Source of the DNA: Escherichia coli
Lineage (GTDB): Bacteria > Pseudomonadota > Gammaproteobacteria > Enterobacterales > Enterobacteriaceae
Reading direction: 5' to 3'
Assembly: GCF_036503815.1 (NCBI RefSeq)
Contig: NZ_AP027764.1
Coordinates: 3,720,001 to 3,784,000 of the forward strand
Length of the DNA: 64,000 nt
Made by a program: the position numbers and the translations under genes. The notes under the pieces are model-generated. The model worked only from the letters and a program-made list of their open reading frames with translations. It had not been told where the DNA came from and did no database searches. Position 1 is the first letter of the stretch. Each line of letters begins with the position of its first letter. Positions 41,153 to 50,984 of the stretch are shown piece after piece.

Positions 41153-42364
41153 TCAGGCATCGGCGCACGGCTGCATTCGTGATCTCCGGCTCATCAAAAT
41201 AAACACTGCCAGGCCAGCAACAAAAATACCCGGCGCTGAAGCGGCCATTACGCCAACCGTGCCAGTACCTAATGCCAGCATTTTCCCGGCCAGTAACGGA
41301 CCGCTCATAGCCCCCAGACGCCCTACCGCCACGGCGGTTCCCACGCCGGTTGCGCGGATCTGCGAACTGTAAAACAACGGAGCCAATGCATACAAAACGC
41401 TTTGCCCACCTGTTGCAAACAACCCTGCGACGAATCCCGCCAGCAACATACCGTTAAATGATGACACTGTTCCCAGCGCTAACAGCGAAGCTAACATACC
41501 GCTATAAATCAGTAGCGACATGATCATTGGACGCAGTTTATCCATCAGTGCGCCCAATATTAACGTCCCGCTTGCCGCCCCCATTTGTAGTGCAAACATC
41601 ACCCCTGCCGCCTGCGATGGCTGGAATCCTTGTTCCACTAAAAGCAGCGGTAGCCAGTTGATCAACATGTAGACCACCAGCAAAGTGAAGAAATAACACA
41701 ACCACAGCAGCAGCGTTGCGGTTGCCGTGTCGGGCGCAAATAACGCACGCAGCGGCGGCGCGGCCTGTTTTTCGCCAGCGAACACCGCCGACTCCGGCAG
41801 CCAGCGCATTAACAGTGGCACCAGAATCAACGGCACCACACCACCTACCCAAAACACCGTTTGCCAGGCTAAGTTTGCCCCGGCAAAACCCAGTGTCGCC
41901 GCCAGCGCCGCGCCAATGGGAACCCCGCAATACATCAGGCTCACCGCCGTTCCACGAAAACGTGGCCCCGCCGCTTCAGACGTCAGGGCGATAAGATTCG
42001 GCAACGCCGCCCCCAGCCCGACACCGGTCATTAGCCGCGCAAAGACCAGTGAGGGGAAATCCCAGGCAATAGCCGTTGCCAGCGAGAACAAACCAAACAG
42101 CGCAACTGAACCAATCAAAATGCGTTTACGACCATAACGGTCCGCCAGCATTCCGCCAACCAGCGCGCCGGGTAGCAAACCGAGTATTCCGGCACTGAAT
42201 ATCCAGCCCATTTGCATTTTATCGAGTGCAAAAGCCTGGGCGATGCCACCCGCCGCAATGCCAGCCGCCTGAAGATCCAGTCCTTCCATCAGAGCGACTA
42301 AAAAACAAAGCCCGATGGTCAGCATCAGGCGGGATGAAGATGATGAAGGGGTACGAGTCGACAT
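41153..42364 (-). CDS. mhpT: MhpT 3-(3-hydroxyphenyl)propionate transporter
   Basis: A 403-residue MFS transporter of the aromatic acid:proton symporter family with 12 hydrophobic segments and the motif GGMLADRYGRKRILI between helices 2 and 3. It imports 3-(3-hydroxyphenyl)propionate. I chose the ATG at 42364 (MSTRTPSSSSSRL) for the known length. It is the last mhp gene, about 409 bases after mhpE across a threefold BIME. Confidence 0.95.
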   Translation of the reverse strand: MSTRTPSSSSSRLMLTIGLCFLVALMEGLDLQAAGIAAGGIAQAFALDKMQMGWIFSAGILGLLPGALVGGMLADRYGRKRILIGSVALFGLFSLATAIAWDFPSLVFARLMTGVGLGAALPNLIALTSEAAGPRFRGTAVSLMYCGVPIGAALAATLGFAGANLAWQTVFWVGGVVPLILVPLLMRWLPESAVFAGEKQAAPPLRALFAPDTATATLLLWLCYFFTLLVVYMLINWLPLLLVEQGFQPSQAAGVMFALQMGAASGTLILGALMDKLRPMIMSLLIYSGMLASLLALGTVSSFNGMLLAGFVAGLFATGGQSVLYALAPLFYSSQIRATGVGTAVAVGRLGAMSGPLLAGKMLALGTGTVGVMAASAPGIFVAGLAVFILMSRRSRMQPCADA

Positions 42365-42456
42365 AAGATGAACCTCGTTGCGAATGCAGGTGAATCGCGG
42401 CTGATACATTGCCAGCCGCGTAATCAAAACCATTTAATGACTGCCTACGGACGAAA

Positions 42457-42740
42457 GTAGGCCGGATAAGGCGTTTATGCCGCATCCGGCTGTCGTGCGC
42501 CATTGCCTGATTCGACGCTGACGCGTCTTATCATGCCTACAAATTCCCGCGCCATCCGTAGGCCGGATAAGACGTTTACGCCGCATCCGGCAGTCGTGCA
42601 CAGATGCCTGATGCGACGCTGACGCGTCTTATCATGCCTACAAATTCCCGCGCCATCCGTAGGCCGGATAAGGCGTTTATGCCGCATCCGGCAGTCGTGC
42701 GCCATTGCCTGATGCGACGCTGACGCGTCTTATCAGGCCT
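42457..42740. repeat. Threefold tandem BIME (101-base unit) between mhpE and mhpT
   Basis: GTAGGCCGGATAAG begins at 42457 and GTAGGCCGGATAAG/GACG again at 42558 and 42659, so the unit is 101 bases. Each unit pairs a GCCGCATCCGGC REP with an inverted GCCTGAT.CGACGC...TCTTATCA REP. The last ends in ATCAGGCCT (42732-42740), a partial match to the IS621 target. Confidence 0.92.
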
Positions 42741-42773
42741 GGGATGGGTATACAAAATGCACGTTGCCAGCAG

Positions 42774-43793
42774 TCAACATGATTTGTTGTTGCACAGATC
42801 CAGCGCCACGTCGACGATCATATCCTCCTGGCCGCCGACCATCCGGCGTTTACCCAGCTCAACGAGAATATCCACCGCGCTTAAACCATAACGCGCCGCC
42901 GCCGTTTCACAGTGACGCAAAAAGCTTGAGTAAACACCAGCGTATCCCAGCGCCAGCGTTTCGCGGTCGACACGTACCGGACGATCCTGCAACGGACGCA
43001 CCAGGTCGTCAGCGGCATCCATTAACGCATAGAGATCGGTCCCATGCTGCCAGCCCAGTTTATCCGCGGCGGCAATAAACACTTCCAGCGGTGCGTTACC
43101 TGCACCCGCGCCCATCCCCGCGAGGCTAGCGTCGATGCGGTCACAGCCCTCTTCCACCGCCGCGATAGAGTTCGCCACGCCAAGACTCAAGTTATGGTGA
43201 GCATGCATGCCGGTTTGCGTTTCCGGTTTGAGCACCGCTTTCAGGGCGCGGAAACGGTCACGGATATCGCTCATGTTCATCGCACCGCCAGAATCCACCA
43301 CATAAATACAGGTCGCACCGTAGCCTTCCATCAGCTTTGCCTGTTTTGCGAGATTCTCTGGCGTGGTCATGTGGCTCATCATCAGAAAGCCAACGGTATC
43401 CATTCCGAGTTCGCGGGCATACTGAATATGCTGAGCGGAAACATCAGCTTCGGTACAGTGCGTTGCCACACGAACCACCCGCGCGCCAGCCTGCCAGGCA
43501 TTTTTCAGATCGTGAATAGTGCCAATTCCTGGCAGCAATAACGTCGCGATTTTGGCGTGCTTCACCACATCCGCCGCTGCTTCAATCCATTCAAGGTCGC
43601 TATGCGCACCGAAACCATAGTTAAAGCTGGACCCCTGCAAACCGTCGCCGTGGGCCACTTCAATCGAATCCACGCGGGCATCATCCAGTGCTTTGGCAAT
43701 CTGGCGGACATTTTCAAGTGAATACTGATGACGAATGGCGTGCATACCGTCACGCAACGTGACGTCCGAGATATAAAGTTTTTTACCGTTCAT
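42774..43793 (-). CDS. mhpE: 4-hydroxy-2-oxovalerate aldolase (MhpE)
   Basis: A 339-residue metal-dependent aldolase that splits 4-hydroxy-2-oxopentanoate into pyruvate and acetaldehyde. The HMGL-like barrel begins SDVTLRDGMHAIRHQY, and metal histidines are in GMHAHHNLSLG. It works in complex with MhpF, which takes the acetaldehyde by channelling. It ends in CNNKSC, two residues longer than the K-12 protein I know. It overlaps mhpF by 4 bases. Confidence 0.96.
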   Translation of the reverse strand: MNGKKLYISDVTLRDGMHAIRHQYSLENVRQIAKALDDARVDSIEVAHGDGLQGSSFNYGFGAHSDLEWIEAAADVVKHAKIATLLLPGIGTIHDLKNAWQAGARVVRVATHCTEADVSAQHIQYARELGMDTVGFLMMSHMTTPENLAKQAKLMEGYGATCIYVVDSGGAMNMSDIRDRFRALKAVLKPETQTGMHAHHNLSLGVANSIAAVEEGCDRIDASLAGMGAGAGNAPLEVFIAAADKLGWQHGTDLYALMDAADDLVRPLQDRPVRVDRETLALGYAGVYSSFLRHCETAAARYGLSAVDILVELGKRRMVGGQEDMIVDVALDLCNNKSC

Positions 43794-44740
43794 GCCGCTT
43801 CTCCTGCCTTGCGCGCCAGTGACTGGGCCATTTTTTCTGCTGTCGCCAGCGCACTGGAAGTCATAATGTCGAGGTTGCCTGCGTAGGCAGGCAGATAATG
43901 CGCTGCGCCTTCGACCTCCAGCCAGACCGCCGTTTTCAGCCCAGAGAACTGACCAATGCCCGGTAAATTAACCGGTTTATCCTGCGGGATAACTTCAAAC
44001 TGCACGCGCTGTTTCAGGCGATATCCCGGTACGTAAGCCTGCACCGCCTCAGCCATTTCATTGATTGAGGCTTCGATATCATCTTGTGAAGCTTCATCGC
44101 TCAATACATACACCGTGTCGCGCATCATCAACGGCGGCTCTGCCGGATTAAGCACAATAATCGCCTTCCCTTTTGCCGCGCCGCCTACGACTTCAATGGC
44201 TCGAGAGGTGGTCTCCGTAAATTCATCGATATTGGCACGCGTGCCAGGGCCAGCAGATTTACTGGCGATAGAAGCGATGATTTCGGCGTAATGAACACGC
44301 GCCACGCGTGAAACCGCCGCTACCATCGGAATGGTGGCCTGGCCGCCGCAGGTGACCATGTTGACGTTCAATTGATCGACGTTTGCGTCGAGATTAACGA
44401 CCGGCACGCAGTAAGGGCCGATGGCAGCTGGCGTCAGGTCGATTAAGCGAATATCCGGTTTCGCTTCGCGCAAAGCGGCATCGTTTTTCACATGTGCGCC
44501 CGCGCTGGTCGCATCAAACACTATATCGATATCAGCAAATTCAGGCATGTTCATCAGCCCAATCACCCCTTCATGGGTGGTAGCGACGCCCATACGTCTG
44601 GCACGCGCCAGACCGTCGGACTGAGGATCAATGCCGACCATTACCGCCATCTCCAGATGCTGACCGTGACGCAAAATTTTAATCATCAGATCGGTGCCAA
44701 TGTTGCCAGAACCGATAATGGCGACTTTACGCTTACTCAT
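43790..44740 (-). CDS. mhpF: Acetaldehyde dehydrogenase, acylating (MhpF)
   Basis: A 316-residue enzyme that converts acetaldehyde, NAD and CoA into acetyl-CoA. The Rossmann motif is AIIGSGNIGTDL and the catalytic cysteine lies in NMVTCGGQATIPM near residue 132. It forms the MhpEF complex. It overlaps both mhpE and mhpD by 4 bases. Confidence 0.96.
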   Translation of the reverse strand: MSKRKVAIIGSGNIGTDLMIKILRHGQHLEMAVMVGIDPQSDGLARARRMGVATTHEGVIGLMNMPEFADIDIVFDATSAGAHVKNDAALREAKPDIRLIDLTPAAIGPYCVPVVNLDANVDQLNVNMVTCGGQATIPMVAAVSRVARVHYAEIIASIASKSAGPGTRANIDEFTETTSRAIEVVGGAAKGKAIIVLNPAEPPLMMRDTVYVLSDEASQDDIEASINEMAEAVQAYVPGYRLKQRVQFEVIPQDKPVNLPGIGQFSGLKTAVWLEVEGAAHYLPAYAGNLDIMTSSALATAEKMAQSLARKAGEAA

Positions 44741-45546
44741 GACAGACTTCCTTTTAGGGCTGCGTTTGAAAATGTCGCAGCAACTGAACCTATGCCTTCG
44801 ATATGGGCTTCAAAACGATCGCCCGCATTTACCACCACCATCGGACCTAATGCTCCGGTAAGAATGATATCTCCGGCGCGCAGCGGTTCACCCAGGCTGG
44901 CCATTTTGCGTGCCAGCCAGACGGCGGCATTAAGTGGATGCCCCAGACATTCGCTGCCGCGCCCGCTGGAAACCTCTTCGTTATTACGCGTCATCGTCAT
45001 AGTGCAGTTTTTCAGATCTAACCCTGCCGGACGTTGCGCCGGACCACCGATGACATATACCCCACAGGAGGCGTTATCTGCCACGGTATCGACAAACTGA
45101 ATCGACCAGTCGCGAATACGGCTGCCCACCACTTCCAGCGCCGGAAGCACCCATTCAATGGCGTTATACAGTTCGTCGAAGGTAATATCCGTTGCGGGTA
45201 AATCGCGGTTTAGCACCAGTGCGATCTCTGCTTCAATACGAGGTTGCAGAACACGGGAAAAAGGAATGGTTTCGTTATCGCCATAACACATGTCGGCAAA
45301 TAATGTTCCGAAATCCGGTTGATCAACCCCCAGTTGTTGCTGCACTTTCGGATGCGTCAGTCCCACTTTACGCCCCACAACGCGACGCCCCAGCGCGACG
45401 TCATGTTGCACATTTATGTGCTGAATGCTGTAGGCCGCTTCAGCGTTATCGATACCAATCAGATCGCGTAGCGGTGCAATCGCTTCGCCCTGTTCTGCGG
45501 CGCGGCGTAAATCCGCCGCCAGTTGCTCAAGAGTATGCTTCGTCAT
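44737..45546 (-). CDS. mhpD: 2-hydroxypentadienoate hydratase (MhpD)
   Basis: A 269-residue metal-dependent hydratase of the fumarylacetoacetate-hydrolase fold. It adds water to 2-hydroxypenta-2,4-dienoate, giving 4-hydroxy-2-oxovalerate for MhpE. The metal-binding region is RIEAEIALVLNRDLP, and GAVGP-like LTGALGPMVVV lies near the C-terminus. It lies 9 bases after mhpC and overlaps mhpF. Confidence 0.96.
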   Translation of the reverse strand: MTKHTLEQLAADLRRAAEQGEAIAPLRDLIGIDNAEAAYSIQHINVQHDVALGRRVVGRKVGLTHPKVQQQLGVDQPDFGTLFADMCYGDNETIPFSRVLQPRIEAEIALVLNRDLPATDITFDELYNAIEWVLPALEVVGSRIRDWSIQFVDTVADNASCGVYVIGGPAQRPAGLDLKNCTMTMTRNNEEVSSGRGSECLGHPLNAAVWLARKMASLGEPLRAGDIILTGALGPMVVVNAGDRFEAHIEGIGSVAATFSNAALKGSLS

Positions 45547-45555
45547 GACCGTTCC

Positions 45556-46422
45556 TTAAGGACGTGCGAGGAAATTCAGCACCAGTTGATTGAAAGCGTC
45601 GGCATGTTCCCACTGAGCCCAGTGACCACAGTCGCGGAAGATATGCAGCTCAGAACCGGCGATGCCAGAAAGCAGACGCAGCCCTGCATCCATCGGCACA
45701 AAACGGTCGTTACGCCCCCAGACAATCAGAGTTTGCGCTTTGATTTCCGTCAGACGTGGGCCAAAATCCGGGAACTGTTTCGGATTGGCTTCCAGGCTCT
45801 TAACGAAGTTTTCCAGGTGATCGCGGCGCGACAGCATATTATTCAGGCGCGCTTCAAACAGGGCGTCGGTCAAATCGCTGGTATCGAAAACGAAGATATC
45901 CATCATCAGCTTCAGATTTTCGATAGTCGGCTGGCGATAAAGCTGATTCAGTCGCTTAATGCCTTCAGTTGGCATCGGCGTAAACAAACTCATGCCACCT
46001 GTACCGCCGCCCATCAGCACCAGTTTGCCGACGCGCTCCGGCCAGTTAAGGGTGAACGCCACAGAACTGTGGCCGCCCATCGAGTTGCCCAGCAGGTGGA
46101 ATTTGGCGATATCCAGTTGATCCACCACGCTTTTCAGGATGCGCGCATTGAGATCCGATCGCGAACCACTGTTAACGATCGAATCGCTCTTACCCCAACC
46201 AGGACAATCCAGCAGGATCACCCGATAACCAGCTTCTACCAGCGGATCGATATTGCGGCTGAAGTTCGCCCAGCCCGTAGCCCCCGGGCCGGAGCCGTGC
46301 AGCAGGACAACGGTTTCGTCGCCTTGACCGCAGTCATTAAAATGGATGCGCAGCGTTTTACCCGCTTCTTCTACATTCAGAAAACGGCTGGTGGCGGCTT
46401 CGGTTTGTGGCTGATAACTCAT
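45556..46422 (-). CDS. mhpC: MhpC C-C bond hydrolase
   Basis: A 288-residue alpha/beta hydrolase that cleaves the ring-opened product 2-hydroxy-6-oxonona-2,4-diene-1,9-dioate into 2-hydroxypentadienoate and succinate. The oxyanion loop is LLHGSGPGATG, the serine is Ser114 in LLGNSMGGHSS, and the histidine is in FRDCGHWAQWEHA. I chose 46422 (MSYQPQTEAA); AGGAG lies 6 bases upstream. An adjacent ATG gives one more residue. It lies 17 bases after mhpB. Confidence 0.95.
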   Translation of the reverse strand: MSYQPQTEAATSRFLNVEEAGKTLRIHFNDCGQGDETVVLLHGSGPGATGWANFSRNIDPLVEAGYRVILLDCPGWGKSDSIVNSGSRSDLNARILKSVVDQLDIAKFHLLGNSMGGHSSVAFTLNWPERVGKLVLMGGGTGGMSLFTPMPTEGIKRLNQLYRQPTIENLKLMMDIFVFDTSDLTDALFEARLNNMLSRRDHLENFVKSLEANPKQFPDFGPRLTEIKAQTLIVWGRNDRFVPMDAGLRLLSGIAGSELHIFRDCGHWAQWEHADAFNQLVLNFLARP

Positions 46423-46439
46423 CATCTTCTCCTGCATAT

Positions 46440-47384
46440 TCAGTTCTCTGTTCTGGCGCTTAACGAGCCAAATCCGGCAATCCACTCCGGGATCGGGCGG
46501 TAATAACGCCCTTCGCTACGCCAGTTGCCAAACGCAGAAATAGCGGCAAAAGCAGCGACCCAGGTTTTGATTTCATGTGTCGACTTTCCTGCAATGGCGG
46601 AAAGCTCTTCGTTACTGACGGCATCCAGTTCCTGTATGCGTCCCTGCTCCAGCAAAGACATGAACTGGTTATCCCAAATCGGGTTGAGCGGATGCAGAGT
46701 TCTCTGATCCTCAACAAACCTCTCAGCGGCGCTAATCACCCGTTGCTGGCGCATTTCGCGCTCATTGGCGGGCAAATCTTTCCCGCTACCCAACAGACGA
46801 TCGCGCATATGGGCATCCGCTTTCGCCAGTTCTGGCACCGGCGGCTGATGGGAAAGCCCACCGGAACCCAGGAACAGCACGCGCTTATTCAGCGTGCTGG
46901 TGAAACGTCCAATGGCTTCACCCAACATGCGGGTACGCTGAAAACCAGGTAGCGGCGTGGCGACACCGTTGATGAATACAGGCAGGACCGGCACCTTATC
47001 CAGCCCACCGAGCAAGAACTCCAGCGGCTGGGCGAACCCATGATCCACCTGCATACAGTAAGAAACGGCAAGATCAATCCCGCTCTTCATGACGGCATGC
47101 GCACAAGCCTCCGCCAACTCCACAGGCACAGGAAGCTCTCCTGCCGCACTGCCGAAATCGCCAATTGCCGTCGCCCCAACGCCTAAACAGAAGGGTGGCA
47201 TCACGTCATAGAAAAAACCGTTGTAATGATCTGGCGCAAACAGCACCACCAGTTCAGGGGAGAAGGCCGCAATACGCTCGCGGGCACTGGCAATCACGCC
47301 ATTGACCTCATCGAGTATCTCTTGCGCCGGGTCGACATACCCTACCAGCGGCGAGTGGGAAAGACAGTGAAGATAAGCGTGCAT
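46440..47384 (-). CDS. mhpB: MhpB extradiol dioxygenase
   Basis: A 314-residue type III (LigB-fold) iron dioxygenase that opens the ring of 2,3-dihydroxyphenylpropionate at the meta position. Histidines expected at the iron site are in LHCLSHSPLVG and VVLFAPDHYNGFF, and LFLGSGGLSHQPP holds another conserved one. It starts one base after the mhpA stop. Confidence 0.96.
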   Translation of the reverse strand: MHAYLHCLSHSPLVGYVDPAQEILDEVNGVIASARERIAAFSPELVVLFAPDHYNGFFYDVMPPFCLGVGATAIGDFGSAAGELPVPVELAEACAHAVMKSGIDLAVSYCMQVDHGFAQPLEFLLGGLDKVPVLPVFINGVATPLPGFQRTRMLGEAIGRFTSTLNKRVLFLGSGGLSHQPPVPELAKADAHMRDRLLGSGKDLPANEREMRQQRVISAAERFVEDQRTLHPLNPIWDNQFMSLLEQGRIQELDAVSNEELSAIAGKSTHEIKTWVAAFAAISAFGNWRSEGRYYRPIPEWIAGFGSLSARTEN

Positions 47385-47385
47385 A

Positions 47386-49050
47386 TCAGGCTACCTTTTC
47401 GACAGAAACGTCGACATCAGGACGGTTGAGTGTCATCACGGACGCCAGTTTATTCAGCGTATTACCCAGAGTTTGCGGAATGGCGATGGCGGCAACAAAG
47501 CGATCCGGGCGCATCACCACTAGCGAAGCATTATGTTGTGCGAACCAGCTACGCAGGCGACCTTGCGTATCGCCCACGCGCAGCACGCCGTCGTAGTTAT
47601 CCTGCGCGGTATGAATTTGCACATCCGGCACCACCTGAATGAAGCGAGTACCCAGCGCGCGCCATTGCTGGATTTGCTCATCGCTCATCCCCCACAGTGG
47701 ATTGCATCCCCAGCCAATTACCGCGAAGTTCGCGCCGATCGCGTTATCGAGCAACGTCACGTCGCCGTTTTCCAGCGTAACTTTCGGCTGAATAAACATC
47801 TTGCCGACCGGAGAGTGTTTCGCTTCGCCTTCACGCACCAGCGCACCGGCGTAATATTGCGGCATCGGCTTGAAGCGCATTTCGAGAAAGTAGCGTTTTA
47901 CTGGCGGCAGATAATTCAGCAGCCAGGAAACACCGTCACGTAACGTACCCTGCCAGCGTTTCGGCGGAGCCAGTACGTTGCCCGCCGTCACCGACAGATC
48001 AATCATCGCTTTGGCGTGATCGCGACGTTCTTGTTGATAGGTATCGAGCAGCGCATCGCGAGCTTTCCCCTGGATAACCAACGCCAGTTTCCAGGCGAGG
48101 TTAAAGGCGTCGCGCATACCACTGTTATAGCCCTGCCCCTGCCACACCGGCATGATATGTGCGGCATCGCCCGCCAGCAGTACGCGGTCAATACGAAAAC
48201 GTTGTGCCAGTCGCGCGTTGTGGGTGTAGACACGCTGGCGAATCAACTCGACGTTGTCCGGATTAGGCAGCACTTTGCTTAACAGCTTGCGCATATTTTG
48301 CGGCTCGCGGAGCTGTTCTTCGGTTTCGCCCGGCATCACCATAAATTCAAAGCGACGTACCGCATGAGGCAGAGCCGCAGAAACATACGGGCGCACCGGA
48401 TCGCAACACAAATAGATATGCGGCGTACTTAACGGATCGTTGGCGATATCCACCACAATCCACTGATTTGGTGCGGTTTTACCTTCAAACGGCACATTCA
48501 GGGTGCGCCGGACAAAACTTGCTCCACCGTCACAGGCTACCAGCCACTGGGCTTTGACCGTTTCCCGCTGCCCTTCTGCCGTTTTCAGATACAAGGTCAC
48601 TTCGTCATCTTGCTGGCTGAAGGCCTCCAGCTCGCGGGAAAACAGGCAGCGCACATTCGGAAACCGCGACAACCCTTCCAGCATCACCGCATCGACCTGC
48701 GGCTGAATAAAGGCGTTACGACGCGGCCAGCCAAATTCATCGGTCATTGGCTGAATATCAGCAAAACAGCGGCCTTTTGGGGTAAGAAAACGCATCGCAT
48801 GCCACGGCGTAGTGTGCGGCAGAACATTATCGACAAGGCCAACCGACTGCATGGTGCGCAGCGCCTCGTCATCAATTCCAATCGCGCGTGGATAGTCGAT
48901 CAACTTATCGAGTTTCTCCACCACCAGCACGTCAATGCCCATCTGACCGAGATAGTTCGCCATCATCAGCCCGACCGGACCGGCACCAGCGATCGCCACC
49001 TGAACGCAATGGTTAACAGCAGGCTGGATGTCAGGGTGTTGTATTGCCAT
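47386..49050 (-). CDS. mhpA: MhpA 3-(3-hydroxyphenyl)propionate hydroxylase
   Basis: A 554-residue FAD monooxygenase that hydroxylates 3-(3-hydroxyphenyl)propionate with NADH and oxygen, the first step of the pathway. The FAD fold is VAIAGAGPVGLMMANYLG near residue 18; the second FAD motif is RVLLAGDAAHIMPVWQGQGYNSG. It is the first gene of mhpABCDFE and divergent from mhpR, which activates it with CRP. Confidence 0.96.
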   Translation of the reverse strand: MAIQHPDIQPAVNHCVQVAIAGAGPVGLMMANYLGQMGIDVLVVEKLDKLIDYPRAIGIDDEALRTMQSVGLVDNVLPHTTPWHAMRFLTPKGRCFADIQPMTDEFGWPRRNAFIQPQVDAVMLEGLSRFPNVRCLFSRELEAFSQQDDEVTLYLKTAEGQRETVKAQWLVACDGGASFVRRTLNVPFEGKTAPNQWIVVDIANDPLSTPHIYLCCDPVRPYVSAALPHAVRRFEFMVMPGETEEQLREPQNMRKLLSKVLPNPDNVELIRQRVYTHNARLAQRFRIDRVLLAGDAAHIMPVWQGQGYNSGMRDAFNLAWKLALVIQGKARDALLDTYQQERRDHAKAMIDLSVTAGNVLAPPKRWQGTLRDGVSWLLNYLPPVKRYFLEMRFKPMPQYYAGALVREGEAKHSPVGKMFIQPKVTLENGDVTLLDNAIGANFAVIGWGCNPLWGMSDEQIQQWRALGTRFIQVVPDVQIHTAQDNYDGVLRVGDTQGRLRSWFAQHNASLVVMRPDRFVAAIAIPQTLGNTLNKLASVMTLNRPDVDVSVEKVA

Positions 49051-49191
49051 TTCAGTACCTCACGACTCGGAAAAAATGCCGTTGCGCGCACAGTTCAACG
49101 CAACTTATTTTGTTAAAAACATGTAAATGATTTTTTATTGTGCGCTCAGTATAGGAAGGGTGTTTTCGGCTACAATCAAAACATGCCTGAG

Positions 49192-49208
49192 TGTGCACCA
49201 AGTGCACA
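49192..49208. promoter_or_regulatory. 17-bp palindrome, candidate MhpR operator
   Basis: TGTGCACCAAGTGCACA is a perfect inverted repeat with a 3-base centre in the mhpA-mhpR gap. IclR-family regulators such as MhpR bind palindromes of this kind, and the known operator lies in this gap. Confidence 0.65.
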
Positions 49209-49240
49209 ACGTTGTTTTAACTATAGAAATGTCAATTAAT

Positions 49241-50074
49241 ATGCAGAAAGATGAGCAGACGGAATACAAAACCGTGCGCGGCTTAACCCGCGGTCTAATG
49301 TTATTAAATATGTTAAATAAACTCGATGGCGGTGCCAGCGTCGGGCTGCTGGCGGAGCTCAGCGGCCTGCATCGCACCACTGTGCGGCGACTGCTGGAAA
49401 CGCTGCAGGAAGAGGGATATGTCCGGCGCAGTACCTCCGATGACAGTTTTCGTCTGACCATCAAAGTGCGGCAATTAAGCGAAGGATTTCGTGACGAACA
49501 ATGGATTTCTGCACTGGCAGCCCCGCTGCTGGGCGATCTGTTGCGCGAAGTGGTATGGCCGACAGATGTGTCCACGCTGGATGTTGATACAATGGTGGTA
49601 CGCGAAACCACCCACCGTTTCAGCCGTTTATCTTTTCACCGGGCAATGGTCGGACGGCGTTTACCGCTCCTGAAAACCGCCTCGGGCCTGACCTGGCTGG
49701 CCTTTTGCCCGGAACAAGAACGCAAGGAGTTAATCGAAATGTTAGCCGCCCGCCCCGGTGATGACTATCAACTGGCACGGGAACCGTTAAAGCTGGAAGC
49801 CATTCTGGCGCGCGCACGCAAAGAGGGTTACGGACAGAACTACCGTGGCTGGGATCAGGAAGAGAAGATCGCCTCCATTGCCGTGCCCCTACGCAGTGAA
49901 CAACGGGTGATTGGCTGTCTGAATCTGGTGTATATGGCAAGCGCAATGACCATCGAACAGGCAGCGGAAAAGCATCTTCCGGCGCTACAACGGGTAGCAA
50001 AACAGATCGAAGAAGGGGTTGAATCGCAGGCTATTCTGGTGGCCGGACGGCGAAGCGGCGTGCATTTACGCTAG
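49241..50074 (+). CDS. mhpR: MhpR transcriptional activator (IclR family)
   Basis: A 277-residue IclR-family regulator that activates the mhp operon when phenylpropionate inducers are present. The helix-turn-helix is SVGLLAELSGLHRTTVRRLLETLQEEGYV; the effector domain follows from about residue 85. I chose the ATG at 49241 (MQKDEQTEYKTVRG), which matches the known length; the frame is open 38 codons upstream but covers the operator. In K-12 lacI follows nearly at once, while here two genes intervene. Confidence 0.95.
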   Translation: MQKDEQTEYKTVRGLTRGLMLLNMLNKLDGGASVGLLAELSGLHRTTVRRLLETLQEEGYVRRSTSDDSFRLTIKVRQLSEGFRDEQWISALAAPLLGDLLREVVWPTDVSTLDVDTMVVRETTHRFSRLSFHRAMVGRRLPLLKTASGLTWLAFCPEQERKELIEMLAARPGDDYQLAREPLKLEAILARARKEGYGQNYRGWDQEEKIASIAVPLRSEQRVIGCLNLVYMASAMTIEQAAEKHLPALQRVAKQIEEGVESQAILVAGRRSGVHLR

Positions 50075-50188
50075 TTGCGCCAATGTGTAATTTGGCCCAT
50101 TCTCATCGTTATTCGCCCATTTGCCCACATGCACAGTACGGGCTGCACGCTACGCTAATGCCATCAATACTGTGATGTGGAGCAAATC

Positions 50189-50965
50189 ATGAAAATTACT
50201 CAAATTCGTAATGCCACCCAAATTATCCAATACGCTGGCAAAACATTTCTTATTGACCCGTTACTCGCGCCTAAAGGAAGTTATCCGGGTTTTGCCGGAA
50301 CGGCACGCGCAGAAATCCGCAATCCAACGGTAGAATTACCGTGCGATTTAACAACGTTACTCAACGTTGACGCCCTAATAGTGACCCATTTGCATGAAGA
50401 TCACTGGGACGAAACAGCCTCCCGCGTCGTCCCCAAAGATAAACGGATTTATGTGCAAAATGAGCAAGATGCTGAATCACTGCATAAACAAGGATTTACG
50501 CATCTTACCGTACTTGCCGACGAGACTAAATTTGGCGATATTACTCTGCATAAAACGACAGGGCAGCACGGCTCCGATCACACCTATGCAGACCCGGCTA
50601 TGGCGAAGCGTTTAGGCGCAGCCTGCGGCGTTGTTTTCCAGCACCCGACAGAGAAAACGCTCTATCTGGCTGGCGATACCCTCTGGCGTGATGACGTCGA
50701 GGCTACAATGCTAACTTTCCAACCAGAAGTGGTGGTGTTGAATGCCGGATTTGCGCATGTTCTGGGGCATGGCGCGATAATTATGGGAGCTGAAGATATT
50801 CTCAAAACACATTTCACCCTGCCAGAAGCGCAAATTGTCGCGACACATATGGAGGCCGTAAACCACTGTTTGCTGACGCGTGATGCGCTCAAGGAATACG
50901 CCAGAGATAATCAAATTATCGAATTTGTGAACGTACCAGAAGATGGTGAAACGTTGACATTCTAA
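50189..50965 (+). CDS. Metallo-beta-lactamase-fold hydrolase (UlaG-like)
   Basis: A 258-residue MBL-fold hydrolase. The metal motif is THLHEDHWDE near residue 70, a later ligand set lies in KTTGQHGSD and YLAGDTLW, and the last histidine in VATHMEAVNHC. The fold class includes UlaG lactonase and other beta-lactam-unrelated hydrolases, so the substrate is unknown. I chose the ATG at 50189 (MKITQIRNATQ) because GGAG precedes it; a GTG at 50177 is also open. It is absent from K-12 between mhpR and lacI. It lies 19 bases before the regulator gene, so they are likely one unit. Confidence 0.85.
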   Translation: MKITQIRNATQIIQYAGKTFLIDPLLAPKGSYPGFAGTARAEIRNPTVELPCDLTTLLNVDALIVTHLHEDHWDETASRVVPKDKRIYVQNEQDAESLHKQGFTHLTVLADETKFGDITLHKTTGQHGSDHTYADPAMAKRLGAACGVVFQHPTEKTLYLAGDTLWRDDVEATMLTFQPEVVVLNAGFAHVLGHGAIIMGAEDILKTHFTLPEAQIVATHMEAVNHCLLTRDALKEYARDNQIIEFVNVPEDGETLTF

Positions 50966-50984
50966 TTCGGAGATAAAGAGTGTT

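Noticed and set aside
42457..42740. Regular repeats that could be taken for a CRISPR array
   Set aside because: The 101-base units are REP palindromes with no unique spacers, and no cas genes lie nearby.
45523..46503. Open frame of 326 codons on the plus strand opposite mhpC
   Set aside because: It lies wholly antisense to mhpC and neighbours, whose frames have clear catalytic motifs. It is a codon-usage shadow.
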